From positions 1 to 64,000 of the forward strand of contig JADZEJ010000006.1 of NCBI GenBank assembly GCA_020850575.1: a stretch of DNA of 64,000 nucleotides, given 5' to 3'. Under the pieces are notes generated by a model, which was not told the origin of the DNA, made no database searches, and saw only the letters and a list, made by a program, of their open reading frames with translations. Below are positions 35,722 to 44,036 of this stretch, piece by piece (positions within the stretch are counted from its first letter, which is position 1; each line of letters opens with the position of its first letter). The stretch is from Candidatus Uhrbacteria bacterium (GTDB taxonomy: Bacteria; Patescibacteriota; Patescibacteriia; 2-12-FULL-60-25). The position numbers were made by a program, and so were the translations under genes.

Positions 35722-37221
35722 ATGCCACAAACCATTGATGAACTGAAAAGCATTGTCATAAGCTATGATCCAAAGGCTAAAATTGCCGATATTCATCGAG
35801 CATATACCTTTGCTGCTGATGCCCATAAAAATCAAAAAAGAGCCAGTGGTGAACCGTATATTATCCATCCGCTTGCAGCAGCAATAACATTAGCTGAAAT
35901 GCGCCTTCCGGATACTCTAATCATCGCTGCGCTCCTGCATGATGTCCCTGAAGATACTGCAAAAACAATTGAAGAAATCGAGCAAGAATTTGGTTCAGAA
36001 GTCTCGCATCTCGTCGCCGGAATTACCAAACTTGGAAAAATCAAATACCGCGGAGTCGAGAGGTATATCGAAAATCTTCGTAAAATGTTTTTAGCGATGG
36101 CTGAAGATGTACGAGTAGTTATCATCAAATTTGCAGATCGTCTCCACAATCTCGAAACTCTTGATTCAATTCCACCAAAAAAACAGTATCGCATTGCTCT
36201 TGAAAGTCTGGAAATTTTTGCTCCAATCGCAAATCGTCTTGGAATGGGAGAAATGAAAGGACGCTTAGAAGATGCTGCGTTCAAATATGTGTTACCAAAA
36301 GAATATGAATGGACTAAAAATCTTGCTCAAACGGTCATTCGTCGCTCTGATAGTTACCTTGAACGAGCCATTGTTATCCTTCAAAAAGACTTACAACAAG
36401 CCGGACTGAATATTGCCGACGTCCACGGTCGTACCAAGCATCTCTATTCTCTCTACAAAAAACTCATCAAAAATGAGAGAAATATCGCTCACATTTACGA
36501 TATAATCGCGCTTAGAGTCATCGTGGATACGATCGCGGATTGCTATGCTGTTCTCGGAATCATTCACGGACGTTGGACTCCTCTAAAAGGACGAATCAAA
36601 GATTACATCTCCCAGCCGAAACCAAATGGATATCGCTCTTTACATACGACGGTTTTTTGCGAAGAAGGCGAAATAGTTGAATTTCAAATTCGTACAAAAG
36701 AAATGCATGAAAATGCCGAGTTCGGCATAGCGGCTCATTGGAGCTACGATGAACGAAAAACAACAAAAAATACAAAAAAAGACATTGCTCCGGTCGATTG
36801 GGTAAATCAATTAATAGATCTCCAGCAAGATATATCCGACAAAAAACAATATCTTAAAGCGTTAGACGAAGTAAAAATTGATATTTTTAAAGATCGAATT
36901 TTCGTTTTTACGCCTAAAGGAGATGTGATTGATTTACCGGAAGATTCAACGCCTGTCGATTTAGCCTACGCCATCCATACCGATATCGGAAACACCTGTA
37001 TCGCTGCAAAAGTAAACGACGCTAACTCTCCGCTTGATCGCCCATTAAAGAGCGGCGATATGGTTGAAATTATTATTGATAAAAATCGCAAAGGACCAAA
37101 TCCAGACTGGATCAGCAGCGCCAAAACCCGTCATGCAAAAAGCAAAATCCGACAATTTGCGCGCAGTAAAATTAGTAATTGGATCAAAGGAGTTATCCCA
37201 AACCCGTTCACCAAAAAATAA
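35722..37221 (+). CDS. rel: Bifunctional (p)ppGpp synthetase/hydrolase (Rel), short form
   Basis: 499 residues. Makes and hydrolyses the alarmone (p)ppGpp during starvation. HD hydrolase domain with HDVPEDT (73-79) and RLHNLETLD, synthetase with GRIKDYISQPKPNGYRSLHT and FQIRT, then a TGS domain (DRIFVFTPKGDVIDLPEDS). The RxKD motif in the synthetase is of the type found in bifunctional enzymes. The protein ends after TGS and lacks the helical, zinc-finger and ACT regulatory domains of long Rel proteins. The family usually has HDVVEDT, so the Pro is a variation. Confidence 0.92.
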   Translation: MPQTIDELKSIVISYDPKAKIADIHRAYTFAADAHKNQKRASGEPYIIHPLAAAITLAEMRLPDTLIIAALLHDVPEDTAKTIEEIEQEFGSEVSHLVAGITKLGKIKYRGVERYIENLRKMFLAMAEDVRVVIIKFADRLHNLETLDSIPPKKQYRIALESLEIFAPIANRLGMGEMKGRLEDAAFKYVLPKEYEWTKNLAQTVIRRSDSYLERAIVILQKDLQQAGLNIADVHGRTKHLYSLYKKLIKNERNIAHIYDIIALRVIVDTIADCYAVLGIIHGRWTPLKGRIKDYISQPKPNGYRSLHTTVFCEEGEIVEFQIRTKEMHENAEFGIAAHWSYDERKTTKNTKKDIAPVDWVNQLIDLQQDISDKKQYLKALDEVKIDIFKDRIFVFTPKGDVIDLPEDSTPVDLAYAIHTDIGNTCIAAKVNDANSPLDRPLKSGDMVEIIIDKNRKGPNPDWISSAKTRHAKSKIRQFARSKISNWIKGVIPNPFTKK

Positions 37222-38232
37222 TTACACATCCAAACCGTAATCACCGGACAATTTTTGTACTAATTGAGTAAAATCTTCATCGGTTTGAAACGAAATTCTA
37301 ATCTCCCCTTCTCCTCGTGAATCACGTGAGATCGAAACACGCGCAGCAAGAGCCCCACGTAATCTCGTTTCTGCAGCTGCTACATTCGGATCAAATAAAC
37401 GCGCCTTCCGTGGTCCACGACGGTGTGGAACACGCGCTTCGGCTTGTCTAACGGTAAAATGACCGTCTAACATGTCTTGAAACAATTTCATCTGCTCTTC
37501 ACCATGTAAAGACAACAACGTACGCGCATTAGATGCCGTAATTTTTCCTGTCACTAAAGCTTGTTTCACCTCTTCCGGTAATTGCATTAAACGAATTGTA
37601 TTCGCAACCTGCGGACGACTCTTTCCAACTTTTTCAGCCACTTGTTCTTGCGTCAAATTAAATTCATTCTGCAAACGCAAATATGATTCAGCCTCTTCAA
37701 GAGCATTCAATTGTTGACGTTGAATATTTTCAATAATCGCCAACTCCAATTTTTGCTGTTCGGTTGCCGAACGAATAATTGCGGGAATTGTTTCTTTTCC
37801 TGCAATTTTAGAAGCTCGCAAACGACGTTCACCTGCAATCAATTCATAACGACCATGTGTTTTTTCGGTAACGACAATTGGTTGTAAAACTCCATGTTCC
37901 TTAATTGAAGTTATTAAATCCTCCAATTGCATGTGATCAAAATGACGACGAGGCTGATGTGGATTTGGATCAACTTGCTCCAATAACAAATCATGAATCA
38001 TTTTTGTAGCATCAACAGACATTGCGCTAGTCGGCGTTTTATCCAATACGGCGGATAAGGAATCTGGAGCTTGTACTTCTAAAACCGTTAACGATTCTGT
38101 TTGAAATGAACTCGACTCACCTTCTGAAACAGTCGGTGAAACCGGAATAACAGCGCTATTGTTCATTGTTTGTTTTGGAGGAATCAAAGCTCCCAATCCT
38201 CGTCCTAGTCCACTCTGTTTCCCCAAAATCAT
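37222..38232 (-). CDS. parB: Chromosome partitioning protein ParB
   Basis: 336 residues. CTP-dependent clamp that loads at parS sites. Seen: the ParB/Srx domain with PNPHQPRRHF, ELIAGERRLRA, the HTH AEKVGKSRPQVANTIRL, and a C-terminal dimerisation part. The N-terminus has an Arg/Gly-rich start (KQSGLGRGLGALIPP) that contacts ParA. It ends exactly where rel ends on the other strand. No canonical parS site was spotted in the window. Confidence 0.95.
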   Translation of the reverse strand: MILGKQSGLGRGLGALIPPKQTMNNSAVIPVSPTVSEGESSSFQTESLTVLEVQAPDSLSAVLDKTPTSAMSVDATKMIHDLLLEQVDPNPHQPRRHFDHMQLEDLITSIKEHGVLQPIVVTEKTHGRYELIAGERRLRASKIAGKETIPAIIRSATEQQKLELAIIENIQRQQLNALEEAESYLRLQNEFNLTQEQVAEKVGKSRPQVANTIRLMQLPEEVKQALVTGKITASNARTLLSLHGEEQMKLFQDMLDGHFTVRQAEARVPHRRGPRKARLFDPNVAAAETRLRGALAARVSISRDSRGEGEIRISFQTDEDFTQLVQKLSGDYGLDV

Positions 38233-38253
38233 ATAAAAAAATACAAAATTAAA

Positions 38254-39033
38254 TTAAACGATCAATTTTTGCATTTCGCTCGCTAATATTTCTTGCGCTA
38301 ATCGCTCATATGCTCTCGCACCTTTAGAAGATCCATCAAACATGACAATCGTCCGGCCAAATGATGGAGCTTCAGCTAACCGAACGCTACGAGGAATAAC
38401 GGAACGAAAAATATTATTTGGAAAATATTTATACAGTTCTTGCATCACATCGTCCGACAATTTCGTTCGTCCATCGTACATCGTCAATACTGCTCCTAGA
38501 ACATCTAATTCGGGACGCAAGCGCTCTTTCACCAAATGTACGGTTTCAAGTAATTGCCCTAAACCTTCAAGGGCGTAATACTCGGCTTGAACCGGAATCA
38601 ATACTTCATCTGCCGCTACAATACCATTCAACGTAATCAAACCCAAAGTAGGTGGACAATCGATCAAAATATAATCATAATCATTTCGAATCTCCAGCAG
38701 CGCATCGTACAACTTATACTCACGACGATTCATATCTACCAACTCAATATTCAAACCGGCTAAAGCCGTCGTTGACGGAGCAACACGTAACGTCTCATGT
38801 GCCGTTGGTTGGACAATTTCTCGGATGCGTACCGTCCCTAAAACCGCTTGATATACACCCTGTTCCAAATTTCGATGGTCAATCCCTAATCCGGAAGTCG
38901 CATTTGCCTGTGGATCTAAATCCACAATTAACACAAATTTTCCAGCCTCAGCTAAGTACGCTCCTAAATTAATAGCTGTTGTGGTTTTTCCCACACCTCC
39001 TTTTTGATTCACAATCGAAATAATTCGACCCAT
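38254..39033 (-). CDS. parA: Chromosome partitioning ATPase ParA (Soj)
   Basis: 259 residues. ATPase that positions ParB-bound origins. Deviant Walker A KGGVGKTTT (11-19), the A' motif DLDPQANATSGLG and Walker B DYILIDCPPTLG are visible. It has no extra N-terminal DNA-binding domain, so it is the chromosomal type Ia-like/Soj form. ParB follows 21 bp downstream, in one operon. Confidence 0.96.
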   Translation of the reverse strand: MGRIISIVNQKGGVGKTTTAINLGAYLAEAGKFVLIVDLDPQANATSGLGIDHRNLEQGVYQAVLGTVRIREIVQPTAHETLRVAPSTTALAGLNIELVDMNRREYKLYDALLEIRNDYDYILIDCPPTLGLITLNGIVAADEVLIPVQAEYYALEGLGQLLETVHLVKERLRPELDVLGAVLTMYDGRTKLSDDVMQELYKYFPNNIFRSVIPRSVRLAEAPSFGRTIVMFDGSSKGARAYERLAQEILASEMQKLIV

Positions 39034-39046
39034 AAATATCGGGCTA

Positions 39047-39075
39047 ATTGTACTCTACCAATAGACCTACGACAA
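39047..39075 (-). promoter_or_regulatory. Promoter of parA-parB
   Basis: Read on the minus strand: -35 TTGTCG (39075-39070), 17-bp spacer, -10 TACAAT (39052-39047). The ATG lies 14 bp further. Plausible but the -35 has two differences from consensus. Confidence 0.5.
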
Positions 39076-39147
39076 GATGGTCAAACTCGACTTCGATATT
39101 GACGAAATCTAACCTAAGAGATACCGTTCTGCCACAAAACAAACCAT

Positions 39148-39234
39148 GGGCGAGTGGCGGAATTGGTAGACGCACGGGACTCAAAATCCCGCGGCCGCAA
39201 GGTCATGAGAGTTCGATTCTCTCCCCGCCCACCA
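39148..39234 (+). tRNA. tRNA-Leu (anticodon CAA)
   Basis: 87-nt tRNA with a long variable arm, as expected for Leu, and an encoded CCA end. The anticodon loop CTCAAAA has CAA at its centre (codon UUG). D-arm GGTAGA and T-loop TTCGATT are intact. The acceptor stem pairs GGGCGAG with CCCGCCC with one A-C mismatch at pair 6. Confidence 0.92.
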
Positions 39235-39237
39235 AAC

Positions 39238-39270
39238 AAAAAATCTCCAAATTTGGAGATTTTTTGTTTT
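39238..39270. terminator. Terminator after tRNA-Leu, probably bidirectional
   Basis: Palindrome AAAATCTCC-AAATTT-GGAGATTTT followed by a T run. It also serves the opposing small membrane protein gene, which ends at 39276. Confidence 0.85.
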
Positions 39271-39275
39271 TTTGA

Positions 39276-39689
39276 CTACGACACCTGTTGAGTTGGTGGT
39301 TGAACGGGTGGTTGAGTCGGGGGCAAAACTGCTGACGTCGTCTCTTCTTTAAAATTCCGCTTCACGACAAAATAATAGATGATAGCACCAAGTAAACCAG
39401 TTAAAACAATAATCACAACCCACATTGGACGATTTTCAATTGGCTTTGATGCTGCATGTATAATCATCAAAATCCAAAAAATCGTACCCGCAATCATCAA
39501 GATAAAAAACAAAGCAAACAAGCCAAAACCATATCCAACAGCACTCTTTGCAACCTTACCTAATGATTCACAAGGAACTTCTTGTCCATTTATTTTACAG
39601 GTCGCCGCCAAAGCCATCTGTTGACTAAACAATATCGCCGAAATCACAAAAACCCCAATCGCCAAACCGTATTTTTGAAACAGTCTCAT
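39276..39689 (-). CDS. PLDc_N-like small membrane protein
   Basis: 137 residues. A cleavable-looking signal (FVISAILFSQQMALAA) and two later membrane helices. Residues about 65-110 resemble the PLDc_N domain: GTIFWILMIIHAASKPIENR then a second helix ending in YYFVVKRN. PLDc_N proteins are small membrane proteins of unknown function. The short external part has two Cys (ATCKINGQEVPCE). The Pro/Gln-rich tail is cytoplasmic or extracytoplasmic. ATG 39689 was chosen over 39764, which overlaps the NERD gene. Confidence 0.6.
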   Translation of the reverse strand: MRLFQKYGLAIGVFVISAILFSQQMALAATCKINGQEVPCESLGKVAKSAVGYGFGLFALFFILMIAGTIFWILMIIHAASKPIENRPMWVVIIVLTGLLGAIIYYFVVKRNFKEETTSAVLPPTQPPVQPPTQQVS

Positions 39690-39744
39690 ATGAAATATAA
39701 TAACATAAACTGGAAGAAAAAAAACGAACTCATTAACGATGTTA

Positions 39745-40308
39745 CTATGCCTGATATTTTTCAAAGAGCGTTTTTAACGAATCGATTTCTTGCGAAGATA
39801 CATATCCATCATGTTTAGTTTCTATAAGTAATTTTCTAAGACCTTGGCTTCCAACAATATAAACATTTTTTTGAGGACGAACTCCAAACCAAAGTTTCGA
39901 ATATGGACCAGCGAACACGATAACAGATCGAACCTGAACATCTTTATACTTTTTGCTCCGCAATAAATATTCTACGCTGCTAACTTGCTTCTTAATTTGA
40001 AAAATATAATCCTTATTGTGAAAGAATGGCTTTCCATCGCGAAGTAATGTTCCATTTTCCATTGTAATTTCACCATTTTGATATTTTGTTTCTATAACCC
40101 AAACTCCATTTTTCGTTATCGCAATGTGATCTATATTACCTCGTTTCTTCGCGTCAAGCATGAGGTCGTCTACATGTCGCACACCGTCCTGCCACATCTG
40201 AGACAAAGCTGTACTGACTTTATATTCACCCTTCAAGCCATCGATTCTATTAAGTAGCTCTTCTAACCAAAGTTTTATTGGAAATAACAAAAGAACAGTT
40301 CCGACCAA
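39745..40308 (-). CDS. NERD-domain protein (nuclease-related), N-terminus damaged
   Basis: 187 residues from a TTG start. The NERD domain (about 28-130) is visible: GEYKVSTAL, GNIDHIAITKNGVWVIETKY with the Glu-x-Lys of the PD-(D/E)xK fold, and SVIVFAGPYSKLWF. NERD is a predicted nuclease-like domain in membrane or DNA-processing proteins. Upstream, the same frame stays open to an ATG at 40446 except for a TGA at 40344-40342; the extra residues (MFTLNLSNKDIITRRVFTLL...) encode membrane helices. Thus the product may be a shortened remnant of a membrane-anchored form. Confidence 0.7.
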   Translation of the reverse strand: MVGTVLLLFPIKLWLEELLNRIDGLKGEYKVSTALSQMWQDGVRHVDDLMLDAKKRGNIDHIAITKNGVWVIETKYQNGEITMENGTLLRDGKPFFHNKDYIFQIKKQVSSVEYLLRSKKYKDVQVRSVIVFAGPYSKLWFGVRPQKNVYIVGSQGLRKLLIETKHDGYVSSQEIDSLKTLFEKYQA

Positions 40309-40520
40309 AATAAAAAACTGAAACCATATTTGATTATAGAATCATACTAAAATTCCAAATAGAAATCCGATAAAGTAATACGCAAATAACAAAGTAAAAA
40401 CACGTCTGGTGATTATGTCTTTATTTGAAAGATTTAATGTAAACATACCCCACTATAATACAATATACCATTCTTCTTTTCGACTTCCTTACTCCAATAT
40501 TGTAAGGTACTTAAATTCGT

Positions 40521-41135
40521 ATGCCCTCATTTTCTTGCGAGACCTGCTCAAAGGCTTTCATGGTAACACCCGCAACATTGGCTAAATTTCCCGGTTGGAA
40601 ACCAAAAACCTGTTTAAACTGCAAAAAATCCACTTCAACCAATGGTTCAAAAGAAGAAAACTTAACCACGGCCGAAGTACTCGAAAAATACTCAGGCGGA
40701 CCAATTAATGGCGTTTTTACCGACGGTTCATCAGAACCAAATCCGGGTCCAGGCGGCTGGGGTGCAGTCTATGTCGAAAACGACAAAATCATTTCTGAAA
40801 AATATGGTCACGAAACTCACACCACGAATAATCGTATGGAACTAACGGCACTAATCGCTGCTTGCAAAATGGTACCTCGTGATAAAAAAACAACTGTCTA
40901 TACTGATAGCCAACTTTGCGTAAACACAATTAACATATGGGCAAAAGAATGGGAAAAACGAAACTGGAAAAAAAAGAAAGGTGACATAAAAAATCTCGAA
41001 CTCGTTCAAGAACTCTACCAACTTTTCCACGATCACCCTGGTTTAAAATTAGAATGGATCAAGGCTCACAATGGAAACAAATGGAATGAATACGCTGACT
41101 CTCTCGCGACGGCATATCGAAGAAAAATAAAGTAA
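40521..41135 (+). CDS. rnhA: Ribonuclease HI with N-terminal zinc ribbon
   Basis: 204 residues. Degrades RNA in RNA:DNA hybrids. C-terminal RNase HI domain (about 63-203) has the active-site acidic residues in VFTDGSSEPN, RMELTALI, VYTDSQ and NEYADSLA. The handle loop GWGAVYVENDK is normal. N-terminus adds a Cys4 ribbon: C6-x2-C9 and C31-x2-C34, a domain not in standard RNase HI. It is followed by a good terminator. Confidence 0.92.
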   Translation: MPSFSCETCSKAFMVTPATLAKFPGWKPKTCLNCKKSTSTNGSKEENLTTAEVLEKYSGGPINGVFTDGSSEPNPGPGGWGAVYVENDKIISEKYGHETHTTNNRMELTALIAACKMVPRDKKTTVYTDSQLCVNTINIWAKEWEKRNWKKKKGDIKNLELVQELYQLFHDHPGLKLEWIKAHNGNKWNEYADSLATAYRRKIK

Positions 41136-41138
41136 AAT

Positions 41139-41168
41139 AAAATCCGATGCATTGCATCGGATTTTAAA
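41139..41168 (+). terminator. Terminator of rnhA
   Basis: 12-bp stem AAAATCCGATGC / GCATCGGATTTT with ATT loop (41139-41165). It may serve both strands, since the tRNA-Met gene on the minus strand ends just after it. Confidence 0.85.
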
Positions 41169-41187
41169 ATCACCTTCTGCATGATGA

Positions 41188-41264
41188 TGGTACCGGGAGC
41201 CGGTTTCGAACCGGCGACCTCGGGCTTATGAGTCCCGCGCTCTAACCAACTGAGCTATCCCGGC
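41188..41264 (-). tRNA. tRNA-Met/Ile2 (anticodon CAT), elongator type
   Basis: 77-nt tRNA with encoded CCA. Acceptor GCCGGGA pairs with TCCCGGT (final G-T wobble). Anticodon CAT in loop CTCATAA at 41228-41230. Elongator Met versus Ile with a modified C cannot be told from this alone. The closing pair of the anticodon stem is A-G. Confidence 0.88.
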
Positions 41265-41354
41265 AAATATTTTTACAACCCAAATCAAAACGTAAATCGT
41301 AAATGTGGCGAAAATATACCTCAAGACCACTGCTTTGGCAAGATGGAGCCAGAC

Positions 41355-41753
41355 CTATTTAAGCAAAGGCCAATATCGCAATTGTTCACGACAAATAACT
41401 TCAAATTTCGCAGCATCCAAACCATACTTTTCTGCAATATGATAGAGCTTTTCCGTCTTATGAGGATTTCGAACTTCAGTTAAAGAAACACGAGCATTCA
41501 ACTTTTTACCGACCCGTCGATAAAACAACCAGCGCAGGGTGTACTTCGGAAACATATACAAAAGCCCCCAATAACACATCCAAAATCCAAGAGGATTTTG
41601 AATAGATGCATGCCCAGACCACAAAGCACGAGTATAGGTATACGCCACGTCCGAATATTCACTCCAGCGTGAGATAAATCCTCGAGCTTCTTGCAGCTCT
41701 TTCCATTCAGCAGCAATATCCTCACGATGCCAGGCTTCAGACTTCTTTGGCAT
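41355..41753 (-). CDS. Short Trp-rich protein of unknown function
   Basis: 132 residues from ATG 41753 (starts at 41795 would add an unlikely MYMRCIFRWHDFLR). Contains many aromatic residues in its centre (LGFWMCYWGLLYMFPKYTLRW then LFYRR), a possible membrane-associated helix, and a basic C-terminus. I do not recognise the family. It lies between two tRNA genes, on the same strand as both. Confidence 0.5.
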   Translation of the reverse strand: MPKKSEAWHREDIAAEWKELQEARGFISRWSEYSDVAYTYTRALWSGHASIQNPLGFWMCYWGLLYMFPKYTLRWLFYRRVGKKLNARVSLTEVRNPHKTEKLYHIAEKYGLDAAKFEVICREQLRYWPLLK

Positions 41754-41831
41754 TCGCAGAAAATCATGCCACCTAAAAATACACCTCATATACACTTTAA
41801 TCTACCTGATCACACAATAATACACAAAAAA

Positions 41832-41856
41832 ATCAAAAAACTCCCTTTCAGGAGTT
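41832..41856 (-). terminator. Terminator after tRNA-fMet
   Basis: AACTCC / GGAGTT stem (41839-41856) with a CTTTCA loop; on the minus strand it is followed by a T run. Confidence 0.75.
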
Positions 41857-41863
41857 CTTTGCA

Positions 41864-41939
41864 TGGTTGCGGGAGTCGGACTCGAACCGACGACCTCAAG
41901 GTTATGGGCCTTGCGAGCTGCCAACTGCTCTATCCCGCG
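41864..41939 (-). tRNA. Initiator tRNA-fMet (anticodon CAT)
   Basis: 76 nt. C1 faces A72 (the unpaired 1-72 position that marks bacterial initiators) and CCA is encoded. Anticodon stem is CAAGG/CCTTG around loop CCCATAA; bacterial initiators normally have three G-C pairs next to the loop, here only two. Confidence 0.88.
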
Positions 41940-41971
41940 ATAGACGTTTAATGTAATCGCACTATAGCCGA

Positions 41972-43117
41972 TTAAAGCGTATCCGTCAATGTTTGATACA
42001 CAATCCGAGCACTCCGTTCCCAGGTAAAACCTTGACTCCGAGAAATTCCCAAACGAGCCATTTCAGCCCGTGATACTTCATCCTCAATCAATCCAACAAA
42101 AGCCTCAGCCCAAGCCGAAACTTCCGTTGGAGGCAAAATAATACCCGCATCGGCCACAATTTCAGGCATTCCACCTTCTGACGAAACAATTGTTGCAACC
42201 CCCGCCTGAAGGGCTTCTAAAGCCACCAAGCCAAACCCCTCATGCCAAGACGGTAAAGCCACAATATCTGCTCCTAAAAGCAAGTCCCGCTTATCCTCTT
42301 CTGAAACCGACCGAATCCGATGTAAACGCGACCCCCCCTCCCCAGCATACAAATCAGCCGCTCGAAGAGCTCGATGAATTGGACCTAATTTCCAACCGTC
42401 CTTACCAGCAATTACCAAATCAACAGGACGTGAAAATTGCACTTTTGCCTGCGTCCAAGCCGCAATAACCGTTTCAATATTTTTTCTAGGTTCAACTGTT
42501 CCCATCCATAAAATATAAGACTGAGTTACACCCGCCTGTGCCAAGCGGATCTTAGCTCTCTGTTTAGCTTCAACTAAATCTGTTTGTTTCAAATTTGCCA
42601 AGAATGAATCACCTCCTTCATATGTCACTACTATTTTTTCAGAATCTAGCTTGGTTATCTCAAGCAACTCTTTCTTAGTCGATTCAGACACCGCACAAAT
42701 CATTTGTGATGCGCGCAACCCTTTCAAAAATAATTGCATTGTCATCAAACGTCGAAAAAATGATTGTGGAAACCATGCGCCTGAATGAAAAATAGCCACA
42801 TCATGTACCCATGGGACACAAGGAATCGATAACCCGGGAGGCACACATCCCGATAAAACAAACAACAACTGACAAGGCATGATCTTCAAAGCTCCACGCA
42901 AAGCAGCTCCAGAGTCATTTGCCAAACGAATAACATCACAATAAGGCAATAATTCCGCATCCCGATCCCACACGGCTCCATTAGATAAGTACACTATCCA
43001 TGAAATATCAGGGTAGCGATACACCAAAACTCGCGTCAATTCACGCGCCGCATGTGCTACTCCCGCACCCGGACTTCCATCTTGCGGTAAGCAACGAAGG
43101 TCTATCCCAATAATCAT
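41972..43117 (-). CDS. Glycosyltransferase family 4 (GT-B)
   Basis: 381 residues. Transfers a sugar from a nucleotide donor to an acceptor in the envelope. GT-B pattern: DLRCLPQDGSPGAGVAHAAR opening, ILWMGTVEPRKNIETVIAAW in the hinge, and HEGFGLVALEAL near the C-terminus with the E-x7-E motif of GT4 donors. The acceptor is unknown. It is 3 bp downstream of the D,D-carboxypeptidase gene. Confidence 0.9.
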   Translation of the reverse strand: MIIGIDLRCLPQDGSPGAGVAHAARELTRVLVYRYPDISWIVYLSNGAVWDRDAELLPYCDVIRLANDSGAALRGALKIMPCQLLFVLSGCVPPGLSIPCVPWVHDVAIFHSGAWFPQSFFRRLMTMQLFLKGLRASQMICAVSESTKKELLEITKLDSEKIVVTYEGGDSFLANLKQTDLVEAKQRAKIRLAQAGVTQSYILWMGTVEPRKNIETVIAAWTQAKVQFSRPVDLVIAGKDGWKLGPIHRALRAADLYAGEGGSRLHRIRSVSEEDKRDLLLGADIVALPSWHEGFGLVALEALQAGVATIVSSEGGMPEIVADAGIILPPTEVSAWAEAFVGLIEDEVSRAEMARLGISRSQGFTWERSARIVYQTLTDTL

Positions 43118-43120
43118 GCA

Positions 43121-44029
43121 TTAATTCTCCCATTGGTAAGTCTCAAAGGCCCAAGCTGTCATCGCTTTAATATCCTGATAACGTGAAAAGTGGTTATCAT
43201 TCCCTAATTCTACGGCTACAATCTCATTTCCTTGTGCATTCTTGGTAAGTTGTGCCATGCAATATCCGGCTTCAGGAAGCGATCCCGTTTTTGCTGCAAT
43301 GATTTTATATGGATCTTTATTTAAAAAAGTCTTTAATAACAAATTTGTCGCAGGAATATGAATTATTTTTTTAACATTCTTTAAACCAACATCAATATCT
43401 CCTTGACTGGTAACACGACGAATATCCGGATAACCTGAAGCGATCGATAAAATTGCTGCAACATCAGCCGCACTCGCTTTATTTTCAGGATTGATACCCG
43501 AAGGCTCAACGAAGCTTGGCGTATGTAAACCTAAATCCTTAGTCTTCTTATTCATCGCTTGAACAAATTTTTCCATTCCTAGCGTCGAACGCGCCATAGC
43601 ATTTGCAGAAGCGTTCACTGAACCAATCAATAAAGAACGAAGAAGATCTTCATACGTAATAACATCACCGGGCTTAAAAGGACTGCGACTTTCTCCATCA
43701 AAATCAACTGGTAGGAAAACGATCGTTTTCGTCATATCCGGTTTCTGTTCAAGAAAAACCATCGCAGTAACCAATTTTGTAATACTTGCAATCGGCATGA
43801 CACGATGCGGATCTTTAGCAAATAAAACAGTACCGGATCGCACATCAGCCACAAAAGCCGAAGGCGCGGCTGTTTTTACACCCAAACTTTCCGGTCTTTT
43901 TTTATGCGGGGCATTTACTGTATCCGGAGGTACATCCGATGAAATCGGTAAAGACTGCAAAATCGTTTGCGGCTTATGTAAATCCGGTAGTGCCAAAACG
44001 ATCAAATTACCAAGAAGAAAATCTATCAT
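43121..44029 (-). CDS. D-alanyl-D-alanine carboxypeptidase (S11 family)
   Basis: 302 residues. Trims the pentapeptide of peptidoglycan. Catalytic serine in SITK (82-85), SVN about 137-139 and KTGS about 245; the fold motifs SxxK/SxN/KTG are all there. N-terminus is hydrophobic (FLLGNLIVLAL), consistent with a signal anchor. It lacks the C-terminal PBP5-like domain. It lies downstream of scpB. Confidence 0.92.
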   Translation of the reverse strand: MIDFLLGNLIVLALPDLHKPQTILQSLPISSDVPPDTVNAPHKKRPESLGVKTAAPSAFVADVRSGTVLFAKDPHRVMPIASITKLVTAMVFLEQKPDMTKTIVFLPVDFDGESRSPFKPGDVITYEDLLRSLLIGSVNASANAMARSTLGMEKFVQAMNKKTKDLGLHTPSFVEPSGINPENKASAADVAAILSIASGYPDIRRVTSQGDIDVGLKNVKKIIHIPATNLLLKTFLNKDPYKIIAAKTGSLPEAGYCMAQLTKNAQGNEIVAVELGNDNHFSRYQDIKAMTAWAFETYQWEN

Positions 44030-44036
44030 ACGTAAT

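Noticed and set aside
37222-39033. parS site near parAB
   Set aside because: A CACGTGA core occurs around 37322 within parB, but the canonical 16-bp palindrome is not present; I could not support it.
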